Part shown: piece by piece, positions 27,097 through 35,367 of the stretch | Layout of the letters: each line of letters begins with the position of its first letter | Numbering within the stretch: position 1 is the first letter of the stretch | Source of the DNA: Rhodomicrobium sp. R_RK_3 | GTDB lineage: Bacteria; Pseudomonadota; Alphaproteobacteria; Rhizobiales; Rhodomicrobiaceae | NCBI RefSeq assembly: GCF_002198715.1 | Contig: NZ_MWLK01000034.1 | Coordinates: forward strand, 95,307-159,306 | DNA length: 64,000 bases | Direction: 5' to 3' | Program-made: the position numbers and the translations under genes | The notes under the pieces: generated by a model | The model's database searches: none | Told to the model about the DNA's origin: nothing | The model's input: the letters and a program-made list of their open reading frames with translations, nothing else

Positions 27097-30000
27097 GTGC
27101 AGATTAAGCGCCTCCGCCTTCTGGGCTTCAAATCCTTCGTCGAGCCGACCGAGCTGCTGATTGAGCCCGGCCTGACGGGCGTCGTCGGCCCGAATGGCTG
27201 CGGCAAGTCGAACCTGCTCGAAGCGCTGCGCTGGGTGATGGGCGAGACGTCCTACAAGAACATGCGCGGCGGCGCCATGGACGACGTCATCTTCGCCGGC
27301 ACCGATACGCGGCCCTCGCGCAATATGGCCGAAGTCAGCCTGACGCTGGACAATTCCGCCCGCAAGGCCCCGGCCGAGTTCAACGACAGCGACACGCTGG
27401 AAATCTCCCGCCGCATCCAGCGCGAGGCGGGCTCGATCTACAAGGTCAACGGCAAGGACGTGCGCGCCCGCGACGTGCAATTGCTGTTCGCCGACGCCGC
27501 GACCGGCGCGCGCAGCCAGGCCCTCGTCCGCCAGGGCCAGATCGGCGAGATCATCAGCGCCAAGCCGCAGGACCGCCGCCGCATCCTCGAAGACGCCGCC
27601 GGCATCGCCGGCCTGCACGGCCGCCGCCACGAGGCGGAGCTGCGGCTGAAGGGCGCCGAGAGCAATATCGAGCGCCTGCGCGATGTCATGGGCCAGCTCG
27701 GCTCGCAATTGCAGAGCCTGAGGAAGCAGGCGCGGCAGGCGCAGCGCTATAAGGAGATCTCCGTCGAGCTGCGCAGGTACGAGGCCATCCAGCATCATCT
27801 GCAATGGACCTCCGCCTCCGAGCATGTGACGGCCGAGGAGGCCGCGCAACTCGACGCCACGCGGCAGGTCGGCCAGTTGACCCAGGCCGAGTCCTCGGCG
27901 ATGCGCATTCAGGCCGAAATCGCCGAGACCTTGCAGCCCTTGCGCGAGGAGGAGGCGACCCGCGCCGCCGTGCTGCATCGCCTCGAAGTCGAGCGCCAGA
28001 CACTCGACCGCGAGGAGCAGCGCGCCAAGGACCGCTATGCCGAGCTGGAAACCCGCCTCGCGCAATTACAGCGGGACATCGACCGCGAGACCGACGCCAT
28101 CGGCGAGGCCAAGGAGCTTTTGAAGAAGCTCGACGCCGAAGAGGAAGAGCTGCGCGACAGCGGCGAGGACGATGGCGCCGCGCGCGAGATCATGCAGGAG
28201 GCCGTCGCCGAGGCCGCCGCCGCGCTCGAGGCCACGGAAGACGCGCTGCAGGCCGCGACCAGCGCCGCCGCCGAGGCGCGCGCCAGCCGCACCCAGGCCG
28301 AGGCGCGCATTCAGGAAAGCTCCGGCCGCGTCAACAAGCTGAACGCCCAGGCTGCCGAGCTGGATCGCCAGATCCGCGCGCTCGGCGTGTCGCCCGATGC
28401 GATGGCCGATGTCGAGATGCTGCGCGAGCAGGTCGCCCAGCTCGCCGAGGAACTGGAGATCGTCGAGGCGCAGACGACCGACGCCGAAGCCGCTTTGCCC
28501 GAAGCCCGCGCCCGCGAGAAGGAAGCGCGCGAGACGGCAGGTCAGGCGCGGCTGAAGGCCCGCCAGCTCGAGACCGAAGTGGCGACGCTGGTCAAATTGC
28601 TGAAGCCCGACGAAAGCGCCAAATGGCGGCCGGTGGTCGATGACATCCGCGTTTCGCCCGGTTTCGAGATCGCGCTCGGGGCGGCGCTCAGCGACGATCT
28701 GGAAGCCGGCCTCGACGCCAGCGCGCCCGTGCGCTGGAGCCTCGTCGCCGCCGATGGCGATGCGCCCCTGCCGGCCGGCGCCGAACCGCTCAGCAGCTCC
28801 GTCAAGGCTCCGGCGGAACTTGCCCGCCGCCTCGCCCAGATCGGCGTCGTCGACCGGGCGCAGGGCGCCGCCTTGCAGCCGCAGCTCAGACCCGGCCAGC
28901 GCCTCGTCAGCCGCGAGGGCGACGTCTGGCGCTGGGACGGCTTCATCGCCGCGGGCGACGCCCCCACCGCCGCCGCCAAGCGCCTCGCCGAGCGCAACCG
29001 CCTGGGCGAACTCGAGGAGCAGGTTTCCGCCCTGCTTGCCATGGCCGAGGACGCCGAAGCCGCGCGCGAAGCCGCGACCGAGGCCGTCAACCATGCCCAG
29101 CAGCAGGAGAAATCGCTTCGCGACCGCTGGCGCCAGCTCCAGGCCCAGGCCGGCTCGTCGCGCGACAAGCTGGTCAAGGCCGAGCGCGCCATCCAGGAGC
29201 ACACCACCAAGCTGACCAGCCTCACCGATGCTGCCGCCCGCATCGAAGAGGCCCGCGAGGAAGCCGCCGCAATCCAGTTCGACGCCGAAGCCGCGCTCGA
29301 CGCGCTTGCGCCAACCGCCGATCTGGAAGCCCGCCAGCAAGCCGCCATGGCCGCCGCCGCCGCCAAGCGCAGCGCCTTCGCCGAGGCCAAGTCGCGCGCC
29401 GACGGCATCGAGCGCGAAATCCGCGCCCGGCAGATGCGGCTCGAAGCCATCTCAGCCGAGCGCAAGCGCTGGCTCGGCCGCGACGGCAGCGCCGAGCAGC
29501 AGATCGCCACGCTGCATGAGCGTCTCGGCGAGATCCGGCGCGAGATGGCCGAGCTGGGCGAGCTTCCGGTGAAGATCGAGGAGCGCCGCCAGCGCATCCT
29601 CAACGAGCTGAGCCAGGCCGAGGAACAGCGCCGCCTTGCCGCCACCACGCTGGCCGAATCCGAACATGCGGTGCGCGAGCAGGAACGGGCGCTGCGCGAG
29701 GCGCAAAGCGCGCTCGGCAAAGCCCGCGAGGAACGCGCCCGCATCGAAGCGCGCCTGGAAGCCGCCCGCGAAAAGCGCCAGGATCAGGCGCGTATGATCC
29801 GCGAAATGTTCGAATGCTCGGCGGAAGAATGCCTCGCGGTCGCGGGCGTCGAGGCCGGCAAGCCGCTGCCGCCCCTCGATGAGGTCGAGCAATCCATCGT
29901 CAAGCTGAAGGCCGACCGCGAGCGCCTGGGCGGCGTCAATTTGCGCGCCGAAGAGGAGGCCGAAACGCTCGGCGCCGAATTCGACGGGCTTGAGAAGGAG

Positions 30001-30552
30001 CGCGCCGATCTCGAAGAAGCGATCGCCAAGCTGCGCCAGGGCATCATCAATCTGAACAAGGAAGGCCGCAAGCGCCTGATGGAGGCGTTCGAGACCGTGA
30101 ACGGACATTTCCAGCGCCTGTTCAAGATCCTGTTCGGCGGCGGCGAGGCCGAATTGCAGCTCATCGAGAGCGACGACCCGCTGGAATCGGGGCTAGAAAT
30201 CCTCGCCCGCCCGCCCGGCAAGAAGCCGCAAGTGCTGACCCTGCTCTCCGGCGGCGAGAAGGCGCTGACGGCGCTGGCACTGATCTTTGCGGTGTTCCAG
30301 ACCAACCCCTCCCCGATCTGCGTGCTGGACGAGGTCGACGCACCGCTCGACGACGCCAATGTGCACCGCTTCAACGCCATGCTGGAGGAAATGACCAAGA
30401 CCACCGACACCCGCTTCCTGGTCATCACCCACAACCCGATCACCATGGCGATCATGAGCCGCCTGTTCGGCGTCACGATGCAGGAGAAGGGCGTGAGCCA
30501 ACTCGTGTCGGTGGACCTACAGACGGCAGAGCGGTTCCGCGAGGCGAGTTAG
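27097..30552 (+). CDS. smc: chromosome segregation protein SMC
   Basis: A 1151-residue SMC ATPase that, with ScpA and ScpB, compacts and separates chromosomes. The N-terminal head has Walker A GPNGCGKSN (about 31-39) and the ERK-like LRWVMGETSYKNMRGG. Two long coiled-coil arms (about 170-500 and 680-1000) rich in Ala, Glu and Arg flank a short hinge (about 510-640, IRVSPGFEIALGAALSDDL). The C-terminal head has the signature LLSGGEKALTALALIFA and Walker B PICVLDEVDAPLDD. GTG 27097 is preferred over TTG 27091 because GAGGGA lies at the right distance. ScpAB are not in the window. The stop overlaps the convergent higA end by four bases. Confidence 0.97.
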   Translation: MQIKRLRLLGFKSFVEPTELLIEPGLTGVVGPNGCGKSNLLEALRWVMGETSYKNMRGGAMDDVIFAGTDTRPSRNMAEVSLTLDNSARKAPAEFNDSDTLEISRRIQREAGSIYKVNGKDVRARDVQLLFADAATGARSQALVRQGQIGEIISAKPQDRRRILEDAAGIAGLHGRRHEAELRLKGAESNIERLRDVMGQLGSQLQSLRKQARQAQRYKEISVELRRYEAIQHHLQWTSASEHVTAEEAAQLDATRQVGQLTQAESSAMRIQAEIAETLQPLREEEATRAAVLHRLEVERQTLDREEQRAKDRYAELETRLAQLQRDIDRETDAIGEAKELLKKLDAEEEELRDSGEDDGAAREIMQEAVAEAAAALEATEDALQAATSAAAEARASRTQAEARIQESSGRVNKLNAQAAELDRQIRALGVSPDAMADVEMLREQVAQLAEELEIVEAQTTDAEAALPEARAREKEARETAGQARLKARQLETEVATLVKLLKPDESAKWRPVVDDIRVSPGFEIALGAALSDDLEAGLDASAPVRWSLVAADGDAPLPAGAEPLSSSVKAPAELARRLAQIGVVDRAQGAALQPQLRPGQRLVSREGDVWRWDGFIAAGDAPTAAAKRLAERNRLGELEEQVSALLAMAEDAEAAREAATEAVNHAQQQEKSLRDRWRQLQAQAGSSRDKLVKAERAIQEHTTKLTSLTDAAARIEEAREEAAAIQFDAEAALDALAPTADLEARQQAAMAAAAAKRSAFAEAKSRADGIEREIRARQMRLEAISAERKRWLGRDGSAEQQIATLHERLGEIRREMAELGELPVKIEERRQRILNELSQAEEQRRLAATTLAESEHAVREQERALREAQSALGKAREERARIEARLEAAREKRQDQARMIREMFECSAEECLAVAGVEAGKPLPPLDEVEQSIVKLKADRERLGGVNLRAEEEAETLGAEFDGLEKERADLEEAIAKLRQGIINLNKEGRKRLMEAFETVNGHFQRLFKILFGGGEAELQLIESDDPLESGLEILARPPGKKPQVLTLLSGGEKALTALALIFAVFQTNPSPICVLDEVDAPLDDANVHRFNAMLEEMTKTTDTRFLVITHNPITMAIMSRLFGVTMQEKGVSQLVSVDLQTAERFREAS

Positions 30553-30866
30553 GCGCGCGGGCTGATCGCTTCCAACTCGCCGGCGATCTGGCGGCGGCGT
30601 TGCATCAGGTCGTAATCGCTCTGCAGTCCGAGGAAAAAGCCCTCGGAAAGGCCGAAATAGCGGGCCAGTCTCAAATCGGTGTCTGCGGAAATCGACCGCT
30701 TTCCAAGGACCAGTTCATTGATACGTCGCGGCGGCACGCGCAGTTCGCGGGCCAGCCGGTTCTGACTGAGGTCCAGTGGGCGCAAAAATTCCTCCATTAG
30801 GATTTCGCCTGGGTGAGGATTCGGCAATAGCTCGGCCTCATTTATGATAGTCGACGATTTCGACAT
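30549..30866 (-). CDS. higA: HigA-type antitoxin (XRE helix-turn-helix)
   Basis: A 105-residue antitoxin of the HigA family. Hallmark: LPNPHPGEILMEEFLRPLDLSQNRLARELRVPPRRINELVLGKRSISADTDLRLARYFGLSEGFFLGLQSDYDL, an XRE helix-turn-helix with the HPGEIL(ME)EFL opening of the family. Downstream of and overlapping higB by 29 bases, the inverted order (toxin first) usual for HigBA. Its 3' end overlaps smc on the other strand. It is expected to neutralise HigB and to repress the pair from the palindrome at 31127. Confidence 0.93.
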   Translation of the reverse strand: MSKSSTIINEAELLPNPHPGEILMEEFLRPLDLSQNRLARELRVPPRRINELVLGKRSISADTDLRLARYFGLSEGFFLGLQSDYDLMQRRRQIAGELEAISPRA

Positions 30867-31122
30867 CTGTCGCTCCTTCGTCCCGCCAGATAAAGCAAAT
30901 CCGCCATTGATGATTGATCCGGATGCTGTGTTGTCCCTCGCGTCCGCCCCTCAAGGCTTCGAGCCGATTACCGGGCGGTATTCTCAGATCTTCGAGGACG
31001 CGCGCTTGGTTCAACATGCGCAATTTGCGCAAGGCCGCCGGCTGCATGTCGGCGGGAAGCTTCCGGCTGCGCCGCCCGGCCCATATTGTCGCCGTTTCGT
31101 CGTCGGCAAAGCCTCGGATCAT
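30838..31122 (-). CDS. higB: HigB-type toxin (RelE superfamily mRNA interferase)
   Basis: A 94-residue toxin of the RelE/HigB family: IRGFADDETATIWAGRRSRKLPADMQPAALRKLRMLNQARVLEDLRIPPGNRLEALRGGREGQHSIRINHQWRICFIWRDEGATDVEIVDYHK. The C-terminal INHQWRICFIW and VDYH are the family core. Known members cut mRNA on the ribosome. The start at ATG 31122 is used; a TTG six bases upstream is possible. The palindrome at 31127-31151 begins 4 bases before the start, so a leader would be very short or the main start lies within it. The gene is divergent from the GNAT enzyme. Confidence 0.92.
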   Translation of the reverse strand: MIRGFADDETATIWAGRRSRKLPADMQPAALRKLRMLNQARVLEDLRIPPGNRLEALRGGREGQHSIRINHQWRICFIWRDEGATDVEIVDYHK

Positions 31123-31126
31123 GGAC

Positions 31127-31151
31127 AACTATAACGCGCCGCGTTATAGTT
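31127..31151. promoter_or_regulatory. HigBA operator palindrome
   Basis: AACTATAACGC / GCGTTATAGTT: 11-base perfect arms around a 3-base centre. It touches the higB start region and lies 72 bases upstream of the divergent GNAT gene. A HigA (or HigBA) dimer site is the simplest reading; TATAAC/TATAGT within it may be the -10 box. Confidence 0.75.
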
Positions 31152-31223
31152 GAACAGCAAATTCCGCTGGCAAAAACTTCGCTGAATTGGCAAGCAATCC
31201 GGGACGTAACAACGAGGCCTCCG

Positions 31224-31760
31224 ATGGTGAATGTGCGTGATCTGCGTTCGGCGGATCTCGAAGCCGTGACCCGCATCTATGCCCATCATGTCGCTCATGG
31301 CACGGGTACGTTCGACGAGGTCGCGCCGTCTCTTGCCGAGATGGCCGAAAAGTATGAAACCCTGCGCGCCGCCGGCCTGCCCTGGCTGATCGCCGAAGCC
31401 GATGGCGACATCCTCGGCTATGCCTATGCCGCGCCCTTCCGCACGCGCACGGCCTATCGTTTCACCCTCGAAGACAGCGTCTATATCGCCCCCGGCGCCC
31501 AGCGCCGGGGCGTCGGCCGGGCGTTGCTCGCCGCGCTCATCGCCCGCTGCGAAGCTCTCGGCTACCGGCAGCTCCTCGCGGTCATCGGCGACAGCGAAAA
31601 TCACGGCTCGGTCGGGCTGCACCGGGCGCTCGGTTTCACCCATACCGGCACCTCGAAATCGGTCGGGCTGAAATTCGGGCGCTGGCTCGATGTGGTGTTC
31701 ATGCAGCTCAGCCTCGGCGAAGGCGACAAGACCCCGCCGAACGATGCGTCCACGGCCTAA
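31224..31760 (+). CDS. GNAT N-acetyltransferase, phosphinothricin acetyltransferase-like
   Basis: A 178-residue acetyl-CoA-dependent transferase of the PAT/Bar group. The opening VNVRDLRSADLEAVTRIYAHHVAHGTGTFDEVAPS is the family signature; the acetyl-CoA loop is APGAQRRGVGRALLAALI (about 92-109), and ENHGSVGLHRALGFTHTG is the C-terminal fold. Members acetylate phosphinothricin, methionine sulfoximine or related amino groups; the natural substrate here is unknown. Start ATG 31224 after GAGG; longer in-frame extension upstream crosses the HigBA operator and is unlikely. It is unrelated in function to the neighbouring toxin or ATP synthase genes. Confidence 0.9.
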   Translation: MVNVRDLRSADLEAVTRIYAHHVAHGTGTFDEVAPSLAEMAEKYETLRAAGLPWLIAEADGDILGYAYAAPFRTRTAYRFTLEDSVYIAPGAQRRGVGRALLAALIARCEALGYRQLLAVIGDSENHGSVGLHRALGFTHTGTSKSVGLKFGRWLDVVFMQLSLGEGDKTPPNDASTA

Positions 31761-31860
31761 AACCGGGCAAAACCGGCTTTCCCTTTGTGGGACGATCGAC
31801 TAAGCTGCGGCCAATTCAAAGTGCGGCACGGCGCCGCGCGTATTCCCCTTGAGGTTTTCT

Positions 31861-32214
31861 ATGGTGCAGTCAGCGGGCGGGGGCCGTCCGCCGCAGGATG
31901 ACGGGCCGGACGACCGGGACATCAAGGACCGGCTGAACCAGTTGCGCGGCAAGCTGGACCAGGTCAAGCGGCGCGATCCGCCGCCGCCGGCCGATCCGGA
32001 AGCGCGCGGCCGGGCGATGAGTTTCGCCTTCCGGCTGGCGACCGAACTGGTGGCAGGCGTGTTCGTCGGCGGGCTGATCGGCTGGGGTCTCGACAAGCTT
32101 TTGGGAACTGCGCCGATTTTACTCATTGTGTGCCTGCTTTTGGGGGTTGCCGGAGGGCTCCTCAATTCGGTAAGAGCAGCACAGAGAATGCAGAAAGACC
32201 TTCAGGGGCGATAG
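31861..32214 (+). CDS. atpI: AtpI, F0F1 ATP synthase assembly protein
   Basis: A 117-residue membrane protein that assists c-ring assembly. A disordered, polar N-terminus with Pro and Arg (about 1-55) precedes two helices: FAFRLATELVAGVFVGGLIGWGLDKLL and LLIVCLLLGVAGGLLNSVRAAQRM, the AtpI/ATP synthase gene 1 pattern. It starts the F0 operon and its stop is directly followed by the GTG start of atpB at 32215. Confidence 0.92.
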   Translation: MVQSAGGGRPPQDDGPDDRDIKDRLNQLRGKLDQVKRRDPPPPADPEARGRAMSFAFRLATELVAGVFVGGLIGWGLDKLLGTAPILLIVCLLLGVAGGLLNSVRAAQRMQKDLQGR

Positions 32215-33054
32215 GTGACGGGCGTGACAGCGCAGACTTTGACGTTAGCACAAGCCGACACGCATGGCGCGGCAGCAGGCCATGGCGCCGAGGCGGCGCA
32301 CGGCGCCGCGCATGGAGCGCCCGGCATCGATCCGATGCATCAGTTCGAGATCAAGCGCTTCGTGCCGCTGGAGATCTTCGGCATCGATGTATCCTTCACC
32401 AATTCGGCGCTGTTCATGCTGATCGCGGTCGCCGTGGTCAGCCTGTTCCTGATCTACGCCACGCGCGGCCCCTCGCTGGTGCCGAGCCGGCTACAATCGG
32501 CGGCGGAACTGGCCTATGAATTCGTCGCCAATCTGGTGCGCGAGAACACCGGCAAGGAAGGGATGCAATATTTCCCCTTCATCTTCTCGCTGTTCATCTT
32601 CATCCTGGCGCTGAACATGCTGGGCATGGTGCCCTATTCGTTCACCGTGACCAGCCACATCATCGTCACCTTCGCCATGGCGCTGATGGTGTTCCTGTTC
32701 GTCACCATCGTCGGCTTCGCCAAGAACGGCCCGGGCTTCCTAAAACTGTTCGTGCCGTCGGGGGTGCCGGTCGCGCTCTTGCCGCTGATCACGCTCCTGG
32801 AAGTGTTCTCCTTCCTGATCCGGCCGATCAGCCTCTCGGTGCGTTTGTTCGCCAACATGATGGCCGGCCACATGATGCTGAAGGTGTTCGCCGCCTTCGT
32901 CGTCGGCCTCGGCCTCATCGGCGGCTGGGCGCCGCTCCTGTTCATGGTCGCCTTTACCGGCCTCGAAGTGCTGGTGGCGTTCCTGCAGGCCTTCGTCTTT
33001 ACCGTCCTCACCTGCATCTATCTCAATGATGCACTTCACATGCACGATCACTGA
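32215..33054 (+). CDS. atpB: ATP synthase F0 subunit a
   Basis: A 279-residue proton-channel subunit. Start GTG 32215, immediately after the atpI stop; a second GTG at 32224 is possible. Residues about 1-38 are an Ala/His/Gly-rich N-terminal extension (HGAAAGHGAEAAHGAAHG) before the family start PMHQFEIKRFVPLEIFG. Five or six helices follow. The essential Arg is in PISLSVRLFANMMAGHMML, and the conserved Gln/Glu helix ends with FVFTVLTCIYLNDALHMHDH. The first gene of the F0 set for proton translocation; functional sequence throughout. Confidence 0.96.
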   Translation: MTGVTAQTLTLAQADTHGAAAGHGAEAAHGAAHGAPGIDPMHQFEIKRFVPLEIFGIDVSFTNSALFMLIAVAVVSLFLIYATRGPSLVPSRLQSAAELAYEFVANLVRENTGKEGMQYFPFIFSLFIFILALNMLGMVPYSFTVTSHIIVTFAMALMVFLFVTIVGFAKNGPGFLKLFVPSGVPVALLPLITLLEVFSFLIRPISLSVRLFANMMAGHMMLKVFAAFVVGLGLIGGWAPLLFMVAFTGLEVLVAFLQAFVFTVLTCIYLNDALHMHDH

Positions 33055-33100
33055 CCTTTCCGTCTGACAATTCTCAAAACATCTTCCCAAGGAGATCATC

Positions 33101-33328
33101 ATGGACGCAGCAGCAGCAAAGCTCATCGGCGCGGGCATCGCCTCGACCGCTCTCATCGGCGCCGGCCTCGGCATCGGCAACATCTTCGGCAGCTACCTCA
33201 CCGGCGCCCTGCGCAATCCGTCGGCCGCTCCCGGCCAGTTCCCGAACCTCCTGCTCGGCTTCGCGCTTGCCGAAGCAACCGGCCTGTTCGGCCTGATCGT
33301 TGCACTGATCATTCTGTTCGTATTCTAA
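33101..33328 (+). CDS. atpE: ATP synthase F0 subunit c
   Basis: A 75-residue proteolipid, two helices. The first helix (KLIGAGIASTALIGAGLGIGNIFGSYLTGALRNPSA) carries the Gly-rich GAGLGIG packing motif, the loop is RNPSAAPGQ, and the second helix (LLLGFALAEATGLFGLIVALIILFVF) has the proton-carrying Glu in FALAEATG, about residue 58. No Na-binding Gln/Ser pattern is evident, so it should be proton-driven. An AAGGAG site precedes the start. Confidence 0.97.
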   Translation: MDAAAAKLIGAGIASTALIGAGLGIGNIFGSYLTGALRNPSAAPGQFPNLLLGFALAEATGLFGLIVALIILFVF

Positions 33329-33376
33329 GCCGCGCGAGACCCATAGCTTCATGCCGGCGAATAGACAGAGGCGGAC

Positions 33377-33862
33377 ATGCCCCAGTTAGACGTCAATGAT
33401 TTCGCGCCACAGCTCATCTGGCTCGCGATCTCCTTCATCCTGCTCTATCTGATCATGTCGCGCCTCGCTCTGCCGCGCGTCGGCAGCATCCTGGAAGAGC
33501 GGGCCGGCCGGATCGCGGGCGACCTCGCGACGGCCGCCAAGCTGCGCGAGGAAACCGCGCAAGCCATTGCAGACTATGAGAAAGCGCTCGCCGATGCCAA
33601 GGCGCGCGCCCAGGCCATCGCCCGCAAGGCGCGCGAGGAAACCATCGCTGCCATCGAAGCGCAGCGGGCCGAAAGCGACCGGCAGATCGCCGCCCGCATG
33701 GCAGATGCTGAAAAACGCATCACGACGCTTAAAGAGGCAGCGTTGACCCATGTTGGCGAAATAGCCACAGAAACCGCGGAAGCACTTGTCGCCCGTTTGC
33801 TGGGCAAGCCGGTCGATCGGAAAGAATTGCAAGTGGCCGTAAACGAAGCGCTTGGAAAGTGA
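33377..33862 (+). CDS. atpF': ATP synthase F0 subunit b'
   Basis: A 161-residue peripheral-stalk subunit. One N-terminal membrane helix (DFAPQLIWLAISFILLYLIMSRL) is followed by ALPRVGSILEERAGRIAGDL and a long polar coiled coil with Glu, Lys and Ala. Separate b and b' genes form a heterodimeric stalk, usual for alphaproteobacteria and photosynthetic bacteria. It is the more degenerate of the two and precedes atpF by 12 bases. Confidence 0.93.
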   Translation: MPQLDVNDFAPQLIWLAISFILLYLIMSRLALPRVGSILEERAGRIAGDLATAAKLREETAQAIADYEKALADAKARAQAIARKAREETIAAIEAQRAESDRQIAARMADAEKRITTLKEAALTHVGEIATETAEALVARLLGKPVDRKELQVAVNEALGK

Positions 33863-33874
33863 CGAAGGTGTGCT

Positions 33875-34360
33875 ATGTTTGCCTCTCCCGAGCTTTGGGT
33901 ACTCGTGTCTTTCGTCCTGTTTCTGGCGCTTCTCGTGTATTACAAGATACCTAATAAAGTTGCTAAAGCCTTGGATGATCGTGCCGACCGCATCAAGGCC
34001 GAACTCGAGGAGGCGCGTCGCCTTCGCGAAGAGGCCCAAAGCATCTTGGCCGATTACCAGCGCAAGCAGCGGGACGCCGAGAAGGAAGTGGAAGACATCA
34101 TCGCGTTGGCACGCAGAGAGGCGCAGTTTTTCGCCGCTGAATCCAATAAGTCTCTCAACGAGACGCTACAGCGGCGTGTAAAGCTTGCCGAGGAAAAGAT
34201 CGCTCGTGCCGAGGAGCAGGCCGTCCAGGATATCCGCTCCAAATCGGTCGATGCGGCCGTCGCAGCCGCACAGACCGTGATTGCGCGTGAACTCAGAGGC
34301 AAATCGGCGGAAGACTTGGTGACAAAAAGCATCAGAGATGTAAGCGCCAAGTTGAATTGA
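33875..34360 (+). CDS. atpF: ATP synthase F0 subunit b
   Basis: A 161-residue stalk subunit: a short helix (PELWVLVSFVLFLALLVYYKI) then KVAKALDDRADRIKAELEEARRLREEAQSILADYQRKQRDAEKEVEDII, the standard b-subunit coil, and a C-terminal domain that contacts delta (AQTVIARELRGKSAEDLVTKSIRDVSAKLN). It is the end of the F0 operon; the F1 genes (atpHAGDC) are elsewhere, as in most alphaproteobacteria. A terminator follows at 34405. Codon use in this gene is slightly less GC-rich than in its neighbours. Confidence 0.95.
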   Translation: MFASPELWVLVSFVLFLALLVYYKIPNKVAKALDDRADRIKAELEEARRLREEAQSILADYQRKQRDAEKEVEDIIALARREAQFFAAESNKSLNETLQRRVKLAEEKIARAEEQAVQDIRSKSVDAAVAAAQTVIARELRGKSAEDLVTKSIRDVSAKLN

Positions 34361-34404
34361 CGAGCTGAGGCTTTGGCCCAGGTCCTGTGGGAGGAGAGGA
34401 ACTA

Positions 34405-34437
34405 GCCGGGTTTTCGAACCCGGTTTTTTCTTTTTTG
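34405..34437 (+). terminator. terminator of the F0 operon
   Basis: CCGGGTT / AACCCGG stem with a TTCG tetraloop, then TTTTTTCTTTTTT. A strong rho-independent terminator 45 bases after atpF. The rest of the 424-base gap to 34785 holds a family B repeat and a second terminator for the opposite strand. Confidence 0.92.
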
Positions 34438-34511
34438 GGCCAGCCTCAGTCATAAAACTGTCATGGGCGTTACCGCCTTTCCGGTTCCACTTCGCTTGGT
34501 CTCCCCTTCTT

Positions 34512-34621
34512 CGTCGTCCCGGACGGCCGTCAGGCCGAGCCGGGACCCAATCATCTATCAGCGAATTCTGCGGCAAGAGATGAGGCGAGTGGGCCCCGGC
34601 TCTGACGGCCGGGGCGACGAG
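34512..34621. repeat. dispersed palindromic repeat, family B copy 3
   Basis: TCGTCGTCCCGGACGGCCGT and CAGGCCGAGCCGGGACCCAA at the left; GGGCCCCGGCTCTGACGGCC then GGGGCGACGAG at the right. Orientation as the copy at 21301. The 34-base interior is unlike the other copies. Confidence 0.85.
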
Positions 34622-34689
34622 ATTGCAGGTACGCTAAAGCCACCCCGCAGCCGCCATATCGGACTTGGCCGAATAGCCCCTCTCCCCCC

Positions 34690-34725
34690 AAAAATAAAGA
34701 GCCGCTGGCTCTAACACCAGCGGCT
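34690..34725 (-). terminator. terminator of the secreted-protein gene
   Basis: Minus strand: AGCCGCTGG / CCAGCGGCT stem (9 perfect pairs) with an 8-base loop, followed by CTTTATTTTT. It lies 60 bases after the stop of the gene ending at 34785. Confidence 0.8.
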
Positions 34726-34784
34726 ACAACTCGCTCACCACGCAACGCTTGCTCTACGCGACGCCACGCTACGCTATCCCTGCC

Positions 34785-35225
34785 TCAGCGGCAGGGGGTC
34801 GCCGTCGCGACGCAGCTCTTCAGGCCGCCGACGCGCGTGCAGGTGATTTCGGCATTATGTGCGTTGCTCCAGCTTGCATATCGATCACCATGCACGAAGC
34901 GGGCCTCGCGGATCCAGGCGAAGCGGGCGCTGTTCCGGGCAAATGCCGTCACCAGATTGCGCTTGCCGACCGCACGCACGAGCGGAGCGCAGCGGCCATA
35001 GCCGTTGCCCTTGCCATTGTAGCTCTCGCGCTTGCGGTGCTTCTTGGCATAGGGGTCGCAGGCGTCGTCATAGGGATGCTGGTAGCAATAGCGGCTGAGG
35101 CTCTCGCGATTATATTTGTAGCTGTCGTCGTCGCTGTCATAGAGGCCGCCGGCCTGGGCGCCGGACGCCATCGCGACCATGCCGAACAAGGCGAATGCAG
35201 TGATTTTGGTCGGAAATTTCGACAT
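34785..35225 (-). CDS. small secreted Cys-containing protein, function unknown
   Basis: A 146-residue protein I do not recognise. Start at 35225 (MSKFPTKITAFALFGMVAMASGAQAGG) with an AGGGAG site; a signal peptide is cleaved near AQA. The mature part has an acidic/Tyr segment (YDSDDDSYKYNRESLSRYCYQHPYDDACDPYAKKHRKRES) and a C-terminal half (CAPLVRAVGKRNLVTAFARNSARFAWIREARFVHGDRYASWSNAHNAEITCTRVGGLKSCVATATPC) with four Cys. The ALVRAVG...AR...W...V...YASW pattern with Cys recalls periplasmic DUF-type proteins of rhizobia. Transcribed alone; gcv genes lie upstream on the same strand but are separated by a terminator-like repeat. Confidence 0.75.
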   Translation of the reverse strand: MSKFPTKITAFALFGMVAMASGAQAGGLYDSDDDSYKYNRESLSRYCYQHPYDDACDPYAKKHRKRESYNGKGNGYGRCAPLVRAVGKRNLVTAFARNSARFAWIREARFVHGDRYASWSNAHNAEITCTRVGGLKSCVATATPCR

Positions 35226-35298
35226 CGGAGTCTCCCTAAACGAGGGGGGCGGTGCCGTATTTCGCCCACCCTTCAAATCCTGGGAGATCGTAGCTGGA

Positions 35299-35336
35299 TC
35301 AAAATGAACGCGGCTCGAGGGCGGCGTTCATTTTGA
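35299..35336 (-). terminator. inverted repeat ending the gcv operon
   Basis: Perfect 13-base arms (TCAAAATGAACGC / GCGTTCATTTTGA) with a 12-base loop, 32 bases after the gcvPB stop. The A/T part of the stem provides a U-rich tail in either direction, so it is terminator-like, though no long T run follows. Confidence 0.65.
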
Positions 35337-35367
35337 ATTAACCATTCGAGCGGCTTGCGGGCTCAAG

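Noticed and set aside
34405..34437. GGGTTCGAACCC-like segment as a tRNA T-loop
   Set aside because: It is the stem of the F0 operon terminator with a T run; no acceptor or anticodon arms are present.
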